A stretch of DNA of 64,000 nucleotides from Sipunculus nudus (lineage: Eukaryota; Annelida; Sipuncula; Golfingiida; Sipunculidae). Shown one piece after another: positions 13,501 through 27,600 of the stretch. A program made the position numbers and the translations under genes. Numbering within the stretch: position 1 is the stretch's first letter; each line of letters starts with the position of its first letter. A model generated the notes under the pieces. It was not told the origin of the DNA, ran no database searches, and saw nothing but the letters and a program-made list of their open reading frames with translations. The stretch spans positions 64,335,953 through 64,399,952 of the forward strand of contig CM049311.1 of assembly GCA_026874595.1 (NCBI GenBank). The letters run 5' to 3'.

Positions 13501-16500
13501 TGGACCTAGAATCTTCATTCTTGACACATTGAGAGACCTATTATAAGTGTCCATGGAAACCTGAAATTAGGTCTCTGTTTCCCATATCCTTTGAGCTGTG
13601 GGGCTCCTAATTACCCCCCCCCCCCCCGAATAATGGAAAATTTCATACAAAAACTTCAGTATCTCATTAACTACAACACTGATGGTCATGATTTTTTACA
13701 TACATATTGATCAAGAGGTTTTCCATCAGTTCCTGCAGACTGGTGGTGCCACCTGTATTTTTCAATTTTTTACGAATTGTTTTCTCTATTTTGGAGACCT
13801 TTAAGGATGTAGTTATCTGTCAAAATGGTACAAATCGTAATGACTGGACCTAGAATCTCCATTCTTTACACACGGAAACCCATGAAAAGTCTCCATGGAA
13901 ACCTGAAATTAGGTCTCTGTTACCCATATCCTTTGAGCTATGGCACTCCATAGTAAAGCTTTAGAATAATGGAAAATTTGATACAAAACAAGTATCTAAA
14001 CAACTAATGCAGAGATCACCATAATTGTATGCATGAATATTGATCATGGAGTGTTTCATCAGTTTCTGCAGACTGGTGGCACCACCTGTATTTGTTCAGC
14101 TTTTTTATGAATTTTTTTCTCTATTTTTGAGTCCTTTAAAGATATGAACATCTGTAAACAGGGCCCAAATCATAACAACTTGACCTAGAATCTTCATCCT
14201 TGACAAACAGGGAGATCCATGAAAAGCCTCCATGGAAACCTGAAATTAGGTCTCTGTTACCCATATCCTTTAAGCTGTATGGCTTCAAAATACCCCCCAT
14301 AATAATGAAAAATTTGATACAAAAACTGCAGTATCTCAATAACTACAACACTGATGGTCATGATTTTTGGCATACATATTGATCATGAGGTGTTCCATCA
14401 GTTTCTGCAGACTGGGTGAGCCACCTCTATTTTTTTTTCAATTTTTAGCTCAGCTGACTATAAGTCATCTGAGCTATAGTCGTGGTCCATTGTCCGTCGT
14501 CCGTTCGTCTGTCCGTCTGTCCGTCCGTCCGTCCGTCCGTCCGTAGATGTGGCACGTTTTGAAACCGTAAGACCTAGGAATCCAAAATTCAGCATAATGT
14601 TAGATGTCCCCAAGATCTCCTACCAAGCCGAAAACTGGGTCTTTGCGACTTCGTGCCTTTGAGAAATTAAGGAAAAACCTCAATTTTTTATTAAAATCCT
14701 ATTTTCACACTTCAGGCCTGCCTTATATCAAAACCACTCATCTGTTTTTCCTCATATTTACCATAAATATTCCTCTATATAGTTCCTATGTACATGCCAG
14801 AAATTAAGTCTGTAAAGTATAAATTCTTTAAGTTGTGGGCCCAAACATATTGGACTTTGTAAAAAAATCAGGAAAAATAATAACTCACTTAACATGAAAA
14901 ATTTTGAAACTAGAGTCTATTTTTTCAAGTATATAACTATGTTTAATTAAGATTCAATTGTTTACCCAAAATTAGATCTGAATTTTGTAAATTTTTGAAG
15001 TTATTAGCATAAAAAAAAATCAGTACCTTAAATTTTGCCTAACTTTGACCATGGCACGTTTTTTTCCTGTAAGCACCATTGATTTAATTTTCACAGCATG
15101 TAAACATAAATATTTAGTTTGTCTAAATCTGAAATTTGGAAATAAAAGCTTGAAAATTAAGCTAGTTATTGATTTTTTACTGTAGTCACTTGCTTTGATT
15201 ACAGATGCAGGGTCCCACTCCAGGTCACTGGAAGTCAGCTATGCCAGGGTTTCTGATTTGTTACAGTCACTGGGGGAGATCCCCTGCTGTGACAGGTGTA
15301 CAGTTATTCTCATATCACCACCCCAATCACCCCCCCCCCCCTCCCCCGCAAACCCAACCCACCAAGTGTTATGCAGTAATTGTTATTGTTTTCACTGTAT
15401 CTCCTTAATTGTAATGCTGTTTCCACTCCGATATGCAAAAACTTTCCTTGAAAAAATAATTCAAGGTGTAATCCAGAAGATGCAATGTTGTGTAATGTAG
15501 CATTTTTAAAGAAATCAATTTTCTTTTAAATGATTTTAACAAATATAAAGGAACCCATCAGTATGCTTAAATTATTATAAAATATGAAGCACATTATGGA
15601 TAAATAAAGACACAATTAAAAATTGTGAAATCTTAACCAAGTATTATTTTTAGATATTTATTGTTTTGCAGATTTAAAAGATATATTTTTGTGGTGAAAA
15701 ATAAATAAACATTTGTATGCATGATGTGGTGTTATCTGACAAGATTGAGATTTATGATGATGCAATTGAGAATTATGAATCAACTTTTATATTCAGATAT
15801 ATATGTTAAATTGGAAATGTATAGAAATATAAACTTAAATTAGAAAATAATTGATGTGATAAAAAAATCAGGATTTAATACAAACATTTCTTCATTATTT
15901 TCCTGCCTCAGCAGAATTTGAGATCAGGCTTTGTTTGCCCTGTTTTATGTTGTTAATTAGCTATATTTAAACTGTATACATCTCATAAATAAAATACATA
16001 TAAATTCAATAATATATATTATACAAAAAAATAGATTAAATTGAACAAATGTGTAAACTACTGAAATGTCAACAGGTAATCGAAAAACCAACTAATGATC
16101 ATGGTAATAGTACAGATCATTTGTTCACAAACTGCTCACATGCTTTAGTTTCAACATTAGGAAACACATGGTCAGGTCACAAAATATTTTTTGCAACAAT
16201 TTCTTGCTCATCAATACAAACCAATCATATAAACCAACCATGGCCTTTATTACCTCTTCCTCTTACACTTTATCTCCATTAGATATTTTTTAGATTTTCA
16301 CCTTCAAGGTTAACGTCAGCTGAGCACAGTGACCCATAGGTCCCTTGTTTATGAATTTTTTTCTCTATTTTTGAGACATTTAAAGAATAGGTTATCTGTC
16401 AACAGGGTACAAATCGTAACAACTGGACCTAGAATCTTCATTCTTATCATGCAAGGAGGCCCATGAAAAGTTTCTGTGGAAACCTGAAATTAGGTCTCTG

Positions 16501-17226
16501 TTTCCCATATCCTTCAAGCTATAGGACTCTGAAGTATCCCTCAGAATAATGGACAATTTGATACAAATGCTGAAGTATCTGAACAACTAATCCAGAGACC
16601 ACCATGCTTCTTTGCATGGATATTGACCATTAAGTGTTTTTATTAGTTTCTGCAGACTGGTGGAGCCACCTGTATTTTTTTTTAAATTTTTTTCTCTATT
16701 TTTTAGATATATTAATACAGACACAATCTCAGCGTGTTGGTTAATCTGTTTGATGCTTCAGTTGAATGGGTATATACTACCATTCAGATGATAAAATTTC
16801 CTTTTTGCGAATCTCTTCCCATTCAGCTGAGCGTCATGACCCATGGGTCACTTGTTAGTTTGTTTTATGCATCTGTGCATATACCTCAAGTGGTTTGAAG
16901 TATCTGCCTGAAATTATGCATGTCCATACACCTGTTGGTATTCTCATACTCAAGACTAGAGGTGCCACTTACAATTATTTTTATGTTGTGTGCATCAATG
17001 CCAGTATTTCAGGAGTGAAGTTTGAGTAATTAGAGCTTATGCTTTTTCGCATTGTACACATACATACTTGAAAAAAAAAAAATGATCCAGCATGGAAGCA
17101 TTTTACCTGATGTATATCCCATTGCACAGGTTCGCATTAGGCCTGTAGGCCTTGTATTCTATTGTATTTATTATCTTCCAAATTATTGACCCAAGAGCAA
17201 ATAGAATTATGTGTGCTTTACCAAAC

Positions 17227-17312
<86 letters not shown>

Positions 17313-17775
17313 GTATTGTTACAAAGACAAATTGCTCAGGGGAAAACATTGGATCTGATCCCAGTTTCAAGCCCATGTCGGTGGTGCACAATTCCGGCGT
17401 ACCAAAAGAAAGCTTCACTAGAAAGACGGTTAAGTCCGGTTTTATGTCATCCTGTTACACACCCACTCTTAAGAGCATTCTGCTATCAGAACAAGACTAA
17501 TTATCTCAGGAGTCGCACTTTGGTGAGCTTATTCCCTGGGCAACAAAGTTTACTGTCACGTTGGACAAGCCCAAATATTGTTATGAAGATAAATTGCTCC
17601 AGGGAAATTATTGGGCCGTTCTGGGATTCAAATCAATATCGGTGGCACACAAGTCTGGCATACCAAACACTTCGTTAGAAACGAAAGCTTCATTAGCAAG
17701 AGTATTCGGTTCACTTTTATGTCACCCTGTAACAGTATATATATATATATATATATATATATGTAACAATATATT

Positions 17776-17808
<33 letters not shown>

Positions 17809-20633
17809 CGTGAACTCCTCTAAGCTGGACACTGGAGGGATGTGTGAATTTTTTCCGTATTAGTGAGTCGTCCTTTTAAGAGGAGTTTGGCATATTGTGT
17901 AACTTCTCCATTGAAAGTTTCAGATATCTTCTGTTTTGATTTATTGCAAGCTTAATTTGCAATGTATCAATTATATTTAAATTATATTCCAAATAGAAAA
18001 TAAATGAATTTGTAATGTATAAAATATTATTTATAAAAAAAAAGACAAACACTTTCTTTTGCTCTTAAATTTATCAGCTAGGCCTGGCATACTAATATTT
18101 GTAGTTTAACTTCGAGATACTTGCTTCATCTTCACTGTGAGCAGTAGCTCATGTCTGGTTGCACCAGGACTATTTAAGATTGATTATTGACAGCATACAA
18201 ACTACATGATGACTTGTTAAAGAATAGTCATGAAGAACACAAATATGATACTTGAACTCTGGTCGTTGTTATCATAAGGCATGCAAATGTAGAATGATTG
18301 TCTGTTGGAAAGTTCATTTTACATAGGCAGCATATGAAAACAAACCTTCTGTTCAAGTATGGCATGGTTTGTAAAATTCCTTTATCCAATGCAATTAGCG
18401 GGGATCAGTAGTTTAAATCTAAAAATCAACGCCCTTGTAGTTTACAAAATATAAAACAAACATTATTTGTGAGTTAATTAATGAACAATGTGAGTACCGG
18501 TAGTTACTCACTAGGTACTCACCATAACAATATGCAAACACTCAGTAATGCATCAGTCTTCAGTGGGCTGGATGCTGATTACAACTCAACAACAGTACCA
18601 GTAGTCTTTGGCATTGGTCTTGTTGAATGAAAAATTGTTTGTAAGGTTACTTTTTTCTGGTTGACTTTCAAATCCTAATTAATCAATGGTTGTGATATCT
18701 ACACGTTTCTTGAAAGAAACAATACTTACGAGTCTGTATCTACATATAACATCCCAATTATTCAAGCCATATCACACTGGTTCCCTGCTTTCTCTGTGAC
18801 CAATACAGGTCATATGAGGTTATGACCTTGGAGTGCCATCTCCCTTAAATATATGAACAAATACAGAACTTGTCACATTTCCTTTAGCTTTGGAGGTTTG
18901 TAATCATGTACTGTATATGCAGGCAGGACAGGAAAGTTTGTCTGTAGTCCAGGACAGTGATTTGTCTGCTTTACTGAGTTTAAACATAACATTTAGGCAA
19001 ATCTAAAGGGACTGAGATTTAGTTCGGATTAGTGAGCTGTAGGATTAGGAATTTTGTTCATCTATAAAAAAAGTTAAGTTAATAAGGAAAATTTTACAGA
19101 GTTCTTGTTAATTTATTTCTATGCTCTAACAATAACACAAAATATTGTTTAGACTTACCAACAGGTCATGTGACTTTTCTTTTTTCCCATGTTGTATGTG
19201 ATTAAGTACACTGTTTGATATTTGCAGGAATGGGGTGTTACACAGCTGACATTTGAACAGGACCCAGAACCTCCATACCAGTTGAGAGATAAGGAGGTCA
19301 CTGATCTCTGCAAGAAAAGAGGGATCAAGTGGATTGAGAAGGTCTCCCATACATTATGGGACCCACTAGAGTAAGCTGAATATGTCTTCTTATTTATCAC
19401 AATAATCAGTGACAAAAAAATAATAAGGCGAGTGGATGGACTCCAAAACAAATGGGAAGGAATCTGGTTGGCACATACTACATCGTAATTCCAGTCTCCC
19501 CTTCCCAACATTCTTTGCAGTTTGCACTTGATATGAATTACTATTTAACTAATAGACCATTTCAGCATCTCGCGACTCGCAGTGCATGCTAGTCAGGGTC
19601 AAAGGTCACCATTACCAAAACAGATTCTTTGACCAGACATGTGCAAGGCAGAAATGGCGGAACGTCACGTTCCAAGCCTTTCTTTATATCTATTAATATT
19701 TTCAGTGGACGCCCTCCCATAGAAAATGGCACCCTTTATAAGTGTTACACATTGCTCCTAAGCAGGTTAAAGCTTTTCTGCTGGCCTTTTAAACAAATGT
19801 AACAAACACGGGCACTTGTGCAGTCGCTCACTCCATGTGTCTCACAGAGTCACACTGGTGAAATATTCAAGTGGACATGTGACGGTGCTTCACATTTAAC
19901 TTATTTATATGTAGAAATATCTTTGTCTACACTTTGATATGAAGGTAAGTAACCATTTATTAATCATGAGTATTTAGATAAACGTTTTTGTTTTTTGTTG
20001 TTACTCGAAATGCATCTTTATAACTATCTCAAATTTCATAGTCCTGATTCCTGTGTTAGTATTAGTAACAGTTTATTATAATATTGTTATGTTGAAGGCC
20101 AGTGTTTCAAGCGATAATTCCCTTTAGCCTAGATAATGCTTTAATATTTTTTTATATTTCATAATAATAATCCACACTGAGGAAATAATTAATACTGATA
20201 ACTCTCTGACCCTGTCATGGACAAAATGAAAATGTTTCATGTAAATGTTCATAGTTCAGCATGCAAAGCTGCTGGACAAGATAATTGTTATACATATTTC
20301 AAAATTACAAAAATGTCTTTGATTCTTAGGTTATGGGATGGTAAATATCAATTATAATATAGCTTTTGGGGAGCATATCAAGACATTAAAAAATATATTA
20401 TAATGCAAAACTTGTAAACATAACTATTTGTCACTGTTAATGCGTAATATATCATTAGCCTTCTGCTGAAGATGTTTATGGCTTTCATGATCTGGGATAA
20501 ATATTTAAGTGTCATTAAACTTGAGAAAATATGATTATTAGAGAGTTTTTGTATGGTAGCTTTTCATGGATTTGCCTAATGTCACCTATTAACATGTGCA
20601 GAAAGATAATTTTTATATATTAATTATGCTACT

Positions 20634-20684
<51 letters not shown>

Positions 20685-21269
20685 CTGAACTTCACAAATA
20701 AAGCAGCCCATTTTCAGTAAATAAACATTTTACTTTACCATGACATGTCAGTTGAAGGATTTAAACATGAATAAAATGCAGTGGAAGAAAGCAAAAATAT
20801 ACTATACGGAAATCCTTTTGTAGCATACACCTTTTTTCAGCTTACATTTTCCTTTTTTATAGTTATTATGGAGTTTTAACACTGTACTAAATTCTTGAGA
20901 ATCCTCAGAATACAAAGTGTTTAAAACGTATGCTAAAAAAAATATACTTTCACTATAAAATTAATAAAACTTCCTTCATACAAGTGCTTTGGACCAGCTG
21001 CTGTTAGACAAGGGCACAATACACACCCATACACTGAATATCAAAGGGGCAGACCATATATGCATGTGTGTACCTTTCATGTCCTAAATACCTTTCATCA
21101 ATCAATAAATAATTCATGCTTAATTGGTGTTTTATGCATGGAGATTTTGGGAGTGTGTTGCCTCCCCTTCATTTTTTTTGGAAAATGAAATATATTAGGT
21201 CTGTATGAAGCATATAAGGGCAGTTTCCCTGGAACATATAAAATATTGACTGCATAAATCACAAAAATA

Positions 21270-21325
<56 letters not shown>

Positions 21326-24214
21326 TTACAGAGGTATGTGTCAAGCACTGGTTCTACCCGTAAAAGTCGTTGCAGAAGTCGCATCCTTATTACAAGTCGC
21401 ACCCTGACTTTTAAGATCCCCCTGGGGAATAGCCGTTCAAGTTTAGTTTCAGGAAAAGTCCTTAATATAGGTCGCACCCAGACTTCGGAGGCGTCCCAAC
21501 CACCTGATACTTTTGGAATTTGAGTATCATTCCAAGACTACAACCAACGTCTCCGTAGTACTTTTGTGGTTTATAAACTAGATAAACCATTTAAACGTAA
21601 AAATAATTGAACAGCTTTAATACAATGCTTATATTTAAGGAATAACAACAGAATCTTAACATTTAAAGTCGGGGTTCAATTGTCAGGTAAGATTTGTACA
21701 GTGCCAAAGTCAGCTGCGTCGGATAACATTTTGTGCTGTGAAACGATGTCATTGTTGCCGTTTCTTACTAGGCTAAGTAACATTAGAATGCAAATATCAA
21801 GTTAAATGACTGTATTAATAAAATACTATCACAATCGAGCAACTCTTTAAATTGTTAAAGATGGTCAAACGTAGGGTGGATTCATTAGACTATGATTAGT
21901 TTGCGTACGCGTGACGAGTCCCAGTCCGTCGCATTGGGCATGATTTAAACTGACTTAAGACAACTGAAAGATGGAAAGAATAATTCAGTTTGAATTTATT
22001 CACCTAATTACTTAAATGGGCTCTAAAACTGAATTTATTAACCCTTCAATTCAGTGTTACAACTTACCATCTAGGCGCGGCACATGCACGGTATTACTGA
22101 AATCACTGAAATATATGTCAGTCAACAGGGGGATAATGAACGCTTTATTGACCGGTCAGTTAACGTAAAATAAACATAATTGAATTTACAGATATTATAT
22201 TTACTGGGACTAATGATTTATTTTTCTTTGATAATATCTGGAAAACCCAATTTTCCATCTTTATCAGTGATTATATTCAAGTGGCTTGGATGTATGGCAA
22301 ACTCAGCCGTGTTGAACCAGATCTGTCATGACACCAAACGGTGCCGGTTCCCGTGGAATTTAGGTGCGCATGTGGCATTTTAAGTAAAAAAAAATATATA
22401 CCTATATGGTGTTTGTTATTTCATTGTATTGATTAATGTTTCTTCATTAAAAAAATCACGAATACGTCAACGCACGATTGACCGTAATGCATGCGTGCCG
22501 CCATATTGTTGGGCATACGATCGTCCTGAGAGAGACACGGGTAACACTCGAAGCAAATCGTATATTTGTAGCTCACGTGAAACGTTATAACATTTTTATC
22601 CAAAACGCTTGAAAACCACGAGATGGTGACTGACCTAATGGTTCTTAATATGAGAGTTTATAATTGTGGATATCAGTCACGGAAGGCTTAGTTAACATGG
22701 GGATGTAAAGGTCATTGCACGGGTGACCCGGGGCTTGATCTTCCGCTACACGGCTTCAAAGGTCAGCTGGTATTCAGCGATCAACCGGGCAGGCAAAAGA
22801 ATTCACGACGTATGTGTAGTGGATCAAGCTTGAATGTGACGCAACTTTACATGCATAAACGGACATGGAACACCGCGAGTTTTTCATTATGGAAAGCATA
22901 CCCATATAGTTAAGCGGAAAGAAAATGTACATCAAAGAGCGGCAGACTGGCATATTTTACTCATGATATAATAGTAACGCAGATTAGGAAGTGTCACTTG
23001 AATGGCGACTTGTCAGAACGGGTAGGTCTTGAACTGGGCAAATTTAAAATTTGCATTTAATGTTAATAAAATGAAAATTTCGTCAGTTCACAAAATATAA
23101 AGCATAAGAGATGGTTAAAAGTGTAAATTATTGGGGAAAGACGTATAACAAAGCACTGGTTAAAGGTATTGCCGATTATCGCTCAACTGACGTCGTTCCA
23201 TGTACCGGGAAAGCTGACAGAAACGGGATAAGTACGTATTACAAGTCGCACCCCGACTTTGCTAGAAAATTCTAGTTTTTAGAATTCGATTTCCTAGTAC
23301 AAGTCGCGACTTCTGCAACGACTTTTACGGTACTTTATTAAAGAGTTGAAATATTATATCATATTAGATATGGGCGTAAAAGGTGTAATATATTTCTCTC
23401 AAGTGTTACATAATCAGCAACTGATCCACTACCTACAGATATTTGACAGATTAGATGAAAACGTCAAGACTATGCCATTTAAATCTAATTAATTCGAATC
23501 AATGGCATAGGCCAGAAAAAAATATAGGTTAATTTATTATAATTTTGATGCATGGCACATAATTGTTATTTAGAGGATGTTGCAATGAAGCTTTTTTCTC
23601 CCCCCCCCCCCCCTTCCCCGTTGGTATTAAATGGCTCACTCCTTAGCAGAAACTTGGCATCAGGCATAAATAAATATGACTTGCCCCCCCCCCCTCCCCC
23701 CCCCCCCCCCGCCCCCCGTAGTATTCCCATTTGCTTTTGAAGGCCTATGAGACAAACTGTTTAAAGCTAATGGTAAGTATGATATATATTTTTAATGTTT
23801 CTTAGGGTCAATTTTCCATCCAATATCTTGCATAATAAGACAGACAGGCACTGTGGCCTCCTGTTTCTTGCTTTTCATCAATTGTACATCTGTTTTATAA
23901 TATTTAATGTTTTTAGGTGAGATACTTTTAATGTTGCAAGTGACAGATATTAGTTTTTGTTAAATCTCAACTATTACCAATTTACTTACAGTTGTTATTG
24001 CTGAGTGTGATAGTTTTATTACTCATATGGAGGAGCTAAATGGCATTGTCCACACATTTAAGAAAACAAAATCAAACATAAATAAAAGATGGGTAATACA
24101 TATTGATATCTAATAAAACAATTATTATAAAATAGTTTGTAGTGATATGTTTATTTTTAATTAATAATAATAATGAATTAATAAGCTAAAGCTAGAAAAA
24201 AGTTCATGTAACAG

Positions 24215-24261
<47 letters not shown>

Positions 24262-24635
24262 ATTTTTTAATTAATAGTAGTTGTAAATTAATAGATTTTA
24301 GTGAGAAAAAATTGTCAATCAGTACATGTAACAAGAATATATGGTAACGGCTAGGTGTAAATATAAGATTATAAAATATTTATATATATATGCATATATA
24401 TCTGATTATATGTTTCTTTTCTTTGTTACGAAAGATAGGCAGCCTTAAAGTATTACTTATACTAATAGTAATGCTGTTATAGTACTTTATTAATATTAAC
24501 TATTAAACTAAACGTAGCCACACAACTTAATTGGACAGAAATCCCTGCTGTTGTCATTAATTCACACATTTGTAACAAAGTAACGCTATAGTATCAGTAA
24601 AATTTTCTCCAGTCATTCATGATATGATTTAAATA

Positions 24636-24672
<37 letters not shown>

Positions 24673-27600
24673 ATAACACTATAGTATAGTCTATACCATT
24701 TTAAACAAAAATTGTTTATGTCCGCGCCGATCTGCTGGCAACTTGCAACCACATGCGCGTGACTCGGCCTTGGTGCCTTCGTTCACTGATCAGAACTCTC
24801 ACAACGCACGTGTTGTTTCCTGTGTTTTTTCACAGACTAGCTGGCTCTGTTTTCACAAACCATGTGTACCATTGATACAATGTTTCATGACATTGTTTGG
24901 GACGAGGCATGTTAAACCCCGAGAAACAAGTAACACAGTGTATCTGCTGCGTCTGACGAACGAAGCGGCAGAAGTTGTCAGGACCGCATGTAGTTTGTTT
25001 TGGTAATGGTGACCTTTCACCTTGGGCTCAAGGTCGGTCATCGCACATGCGCGCCTGTAATGCTGAAATGGTCTATTGTGGTGTCTCTTAACTTTTTAGC
25101 TCAGCTGACTGTAAGTCAACTGAGCTATAGCGATAGTCCTTGTCCGTCAGCTGTTTGTTGAGCCAATCCTGTCTGTCTGTCCGTTTTTTAAACTTGCACA
25201 TTTTGAAATAGTTAGACCTAGGAATCTGACATTTGTTATACAGTTAGATGTCTCCAATATCTCATACAATACCGAAAAATTCACTTAATATGACTTCATT
25301 CCTTCGAGATATTTATGAAAACCTCACTTTTCTATTAAAAACCTACTGTCACAAAACTGCATAATATCAAAACCACTTATCTGTTTCTGATTGTATTTAA
25401 AGTAAATATTCCTAAATATATTTCCTATGAATATACTTGAAATTAGGTCAGTATTATGTTATTTCTTGAAGTTATGAGCCCAAACATAATGCACTTTGTA
25501 AAAAATCAGGAAATATATATACTCACTTAACATTAGGAATGTTGAAGCTAGACTTTTTTTCAGAGACATAAATTAATTTCATCAAGATTCAATTGTATAC
25601 CGAAAATTAGATCTGAATTTTGCAAATTTAAAAAGTTATTAGCATAAATTTAAATTCAGTACTTAAATTTTGCCCAAATTTGGCCATGGTACATTTTTTA
25701 GCTGTAAGCAATGATGATTTAATTTTCATATCCTGCACACATAAGGACTGCAGCTTCTATATTCTGAAATTTTGAGTCAAAACCTGTGTGACAATAGCAC
25801 TCCATTTCCATTTATAAATAAAATAAATTGACATCAATCCTCTTCCCTATAGCCCAGGATTTTATCCAAATCTTACATAACTTAGCATTATCTCATAATG
25901 CGGCTTAAATATTACCACACAAAACTAGCATTTGTCTACCTCCTCTTACAAATCACAGTTTGTGATAATATATAACAGCTGAGCACTGTGACCCATGGGT
26001 CCATTGTTTGATTTAGTAGAGTACCACAAATTCATGAACTACTGTGGTTGGCTTTATATTCGCGAGGCTGAAATTTCGCGATTTTTCCATTTTTAATGTT
26101 TTGCGAGGGTTTCATGTTCCCGATCTCACAAGAACATATATCAAATCTTTGGCAAAGCCCTATACCTGTGTGTATTATAAAATGAGAATAAGTCATGAGT
26201 TAGTGACATTTTCTTATATAAAGATAGGCCTGCACACACAGCATAGGTGGTTTAGTTCAAATTTAAGGCTTACATTTCCCTATACCTGCAAGGATGTAAT
26301 TTATTAAAAAAAATCTCTCTGTTTTAACCTATTACCAAACAAGTATTGATTACACTAAATAAGAAGGACATTCTCAATTGGCTGATTATTCCCGAGGGTT
26401 TCATTTTCACGATTATTTCCCATTCGGGAATATCGCGAAATTTAAATCCTCGCGAACAAAAAGGCAACCACAGTATTCAGTAAGAAATGGTATAAATGAG
26501 TTGAAGGTTGGCCTGCCTGTATAAATATAATTAACTCAGGGTCTTATATCTAGTGAATTCATGTTCATACTTGATGAAAATGCCTTCAGGCACAAGCAAC
26601 CAGCTTGAGCTAGATTGGTCTCATCCACTATATGTTGGTTTGTAGGATCATCAGAGAGAATGGAGGAAGTCCACCAGTCACATACAACCAGTTTAGACTG
26701 GTTTCATCCATCATTGGGGACCCACCAAAACCAGTAGAGGACCCATCCTTCAAGGATGTGCTCCTCCCAGTTCCTAACAATTTCGATGAGAAATTTGCCC
26801 TGCCTCCATTGAAACATTTCAGTAAGTGCAAGTCTACAGATGAAAGTATAGTCTACTCTTTAATTGTACTTGTGTGTGCATATTACAGCTTAAATCAGTA
26901 CTCAAGACAAAGTACTGTGGTGTGTTGCATAGTTGCAAGATTAAAATTTCATATTTTCCACTTTTCAATTTGTTTTGTGAGGATTTTTCATGATCTGACC
27001 ACACATTAAACATACACATTATGTATCTTTTATTGTATGAAATTTTTTATTGCATGCAACAATCTATACAAATTTAGAAGAACCAAGGGGAACATTGAAG
27101 AAATGGAAATTCTCATTCATTATAGGCATATAATGTTAAAAGTACCATGTTATTCATAACAGTCTTTGACACATGGATAATAGAAGAGATATATGATAAT
27201 ATTAATAATGTCAGTAATATTTGACTTGTGATGATGTAGCTGAGACTACAGTTATAACAAAGTTTACAGTTCACCTATATCTGTGCAGTTTAAGTGTTTT
27301 TTTTTTTTTTTTTTTGCATATTTCATTTCCACAAATATCACAAATTTGAAACCCTTGTGAACAAAAAAATGACCACAGTAATTCTTACCAAGTACTCATT
27401 AGCTCAAAAGTTTTCATTACTTACATATATTCACAGTAATATCTTTGAACCTGTTCTTAATATAACACAAATGCAATAGGGCTGAAACGGGTAGCAAATT
27501 TTTATCTCAAATACTCAAAAGGTATTACCTGGCTTGGACCTGAGCATGCATTAGCATTTGATTTCTTAAGTCCTTATTTTATACTTGGCAGTCATAAAGC

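Larger units (their letters stand above)
19551..25077. mobile_element. 5.5-kb TIR element without transposase, in intron 3
   Basis: AATAGACCATTTCAGCAT (19551-19568) is repeated inverted at 25060-25077. A second perfect inverted block, AAAGGTCACCATTACCAAAA with CA following, lies at 19601-19622 and 24996-25017. The TIRs are thus about 72 and 82 bp, with a variable middle. The interior has AT microsatellites, poly-C runs and a nested 2-kb TIR element. I see no transposase frame and no clear target duplication. Confidence 0.75.

Noticed and set aside
17162-17678. Open frames of 112 and 155 codons
   Set aside because: They run through the (AT)n microsatellite (Tyr-Ile repeats) and the two overlapping frames are equally open; no family resemblance.
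24743-25041. Overlapping open frames on both strands (87 and 62 codons)
   Set aside because: They lie in the GC-richer right end of the 5.5-kb TIR element and are open on both strands, as expected from composition; no transposase motif.
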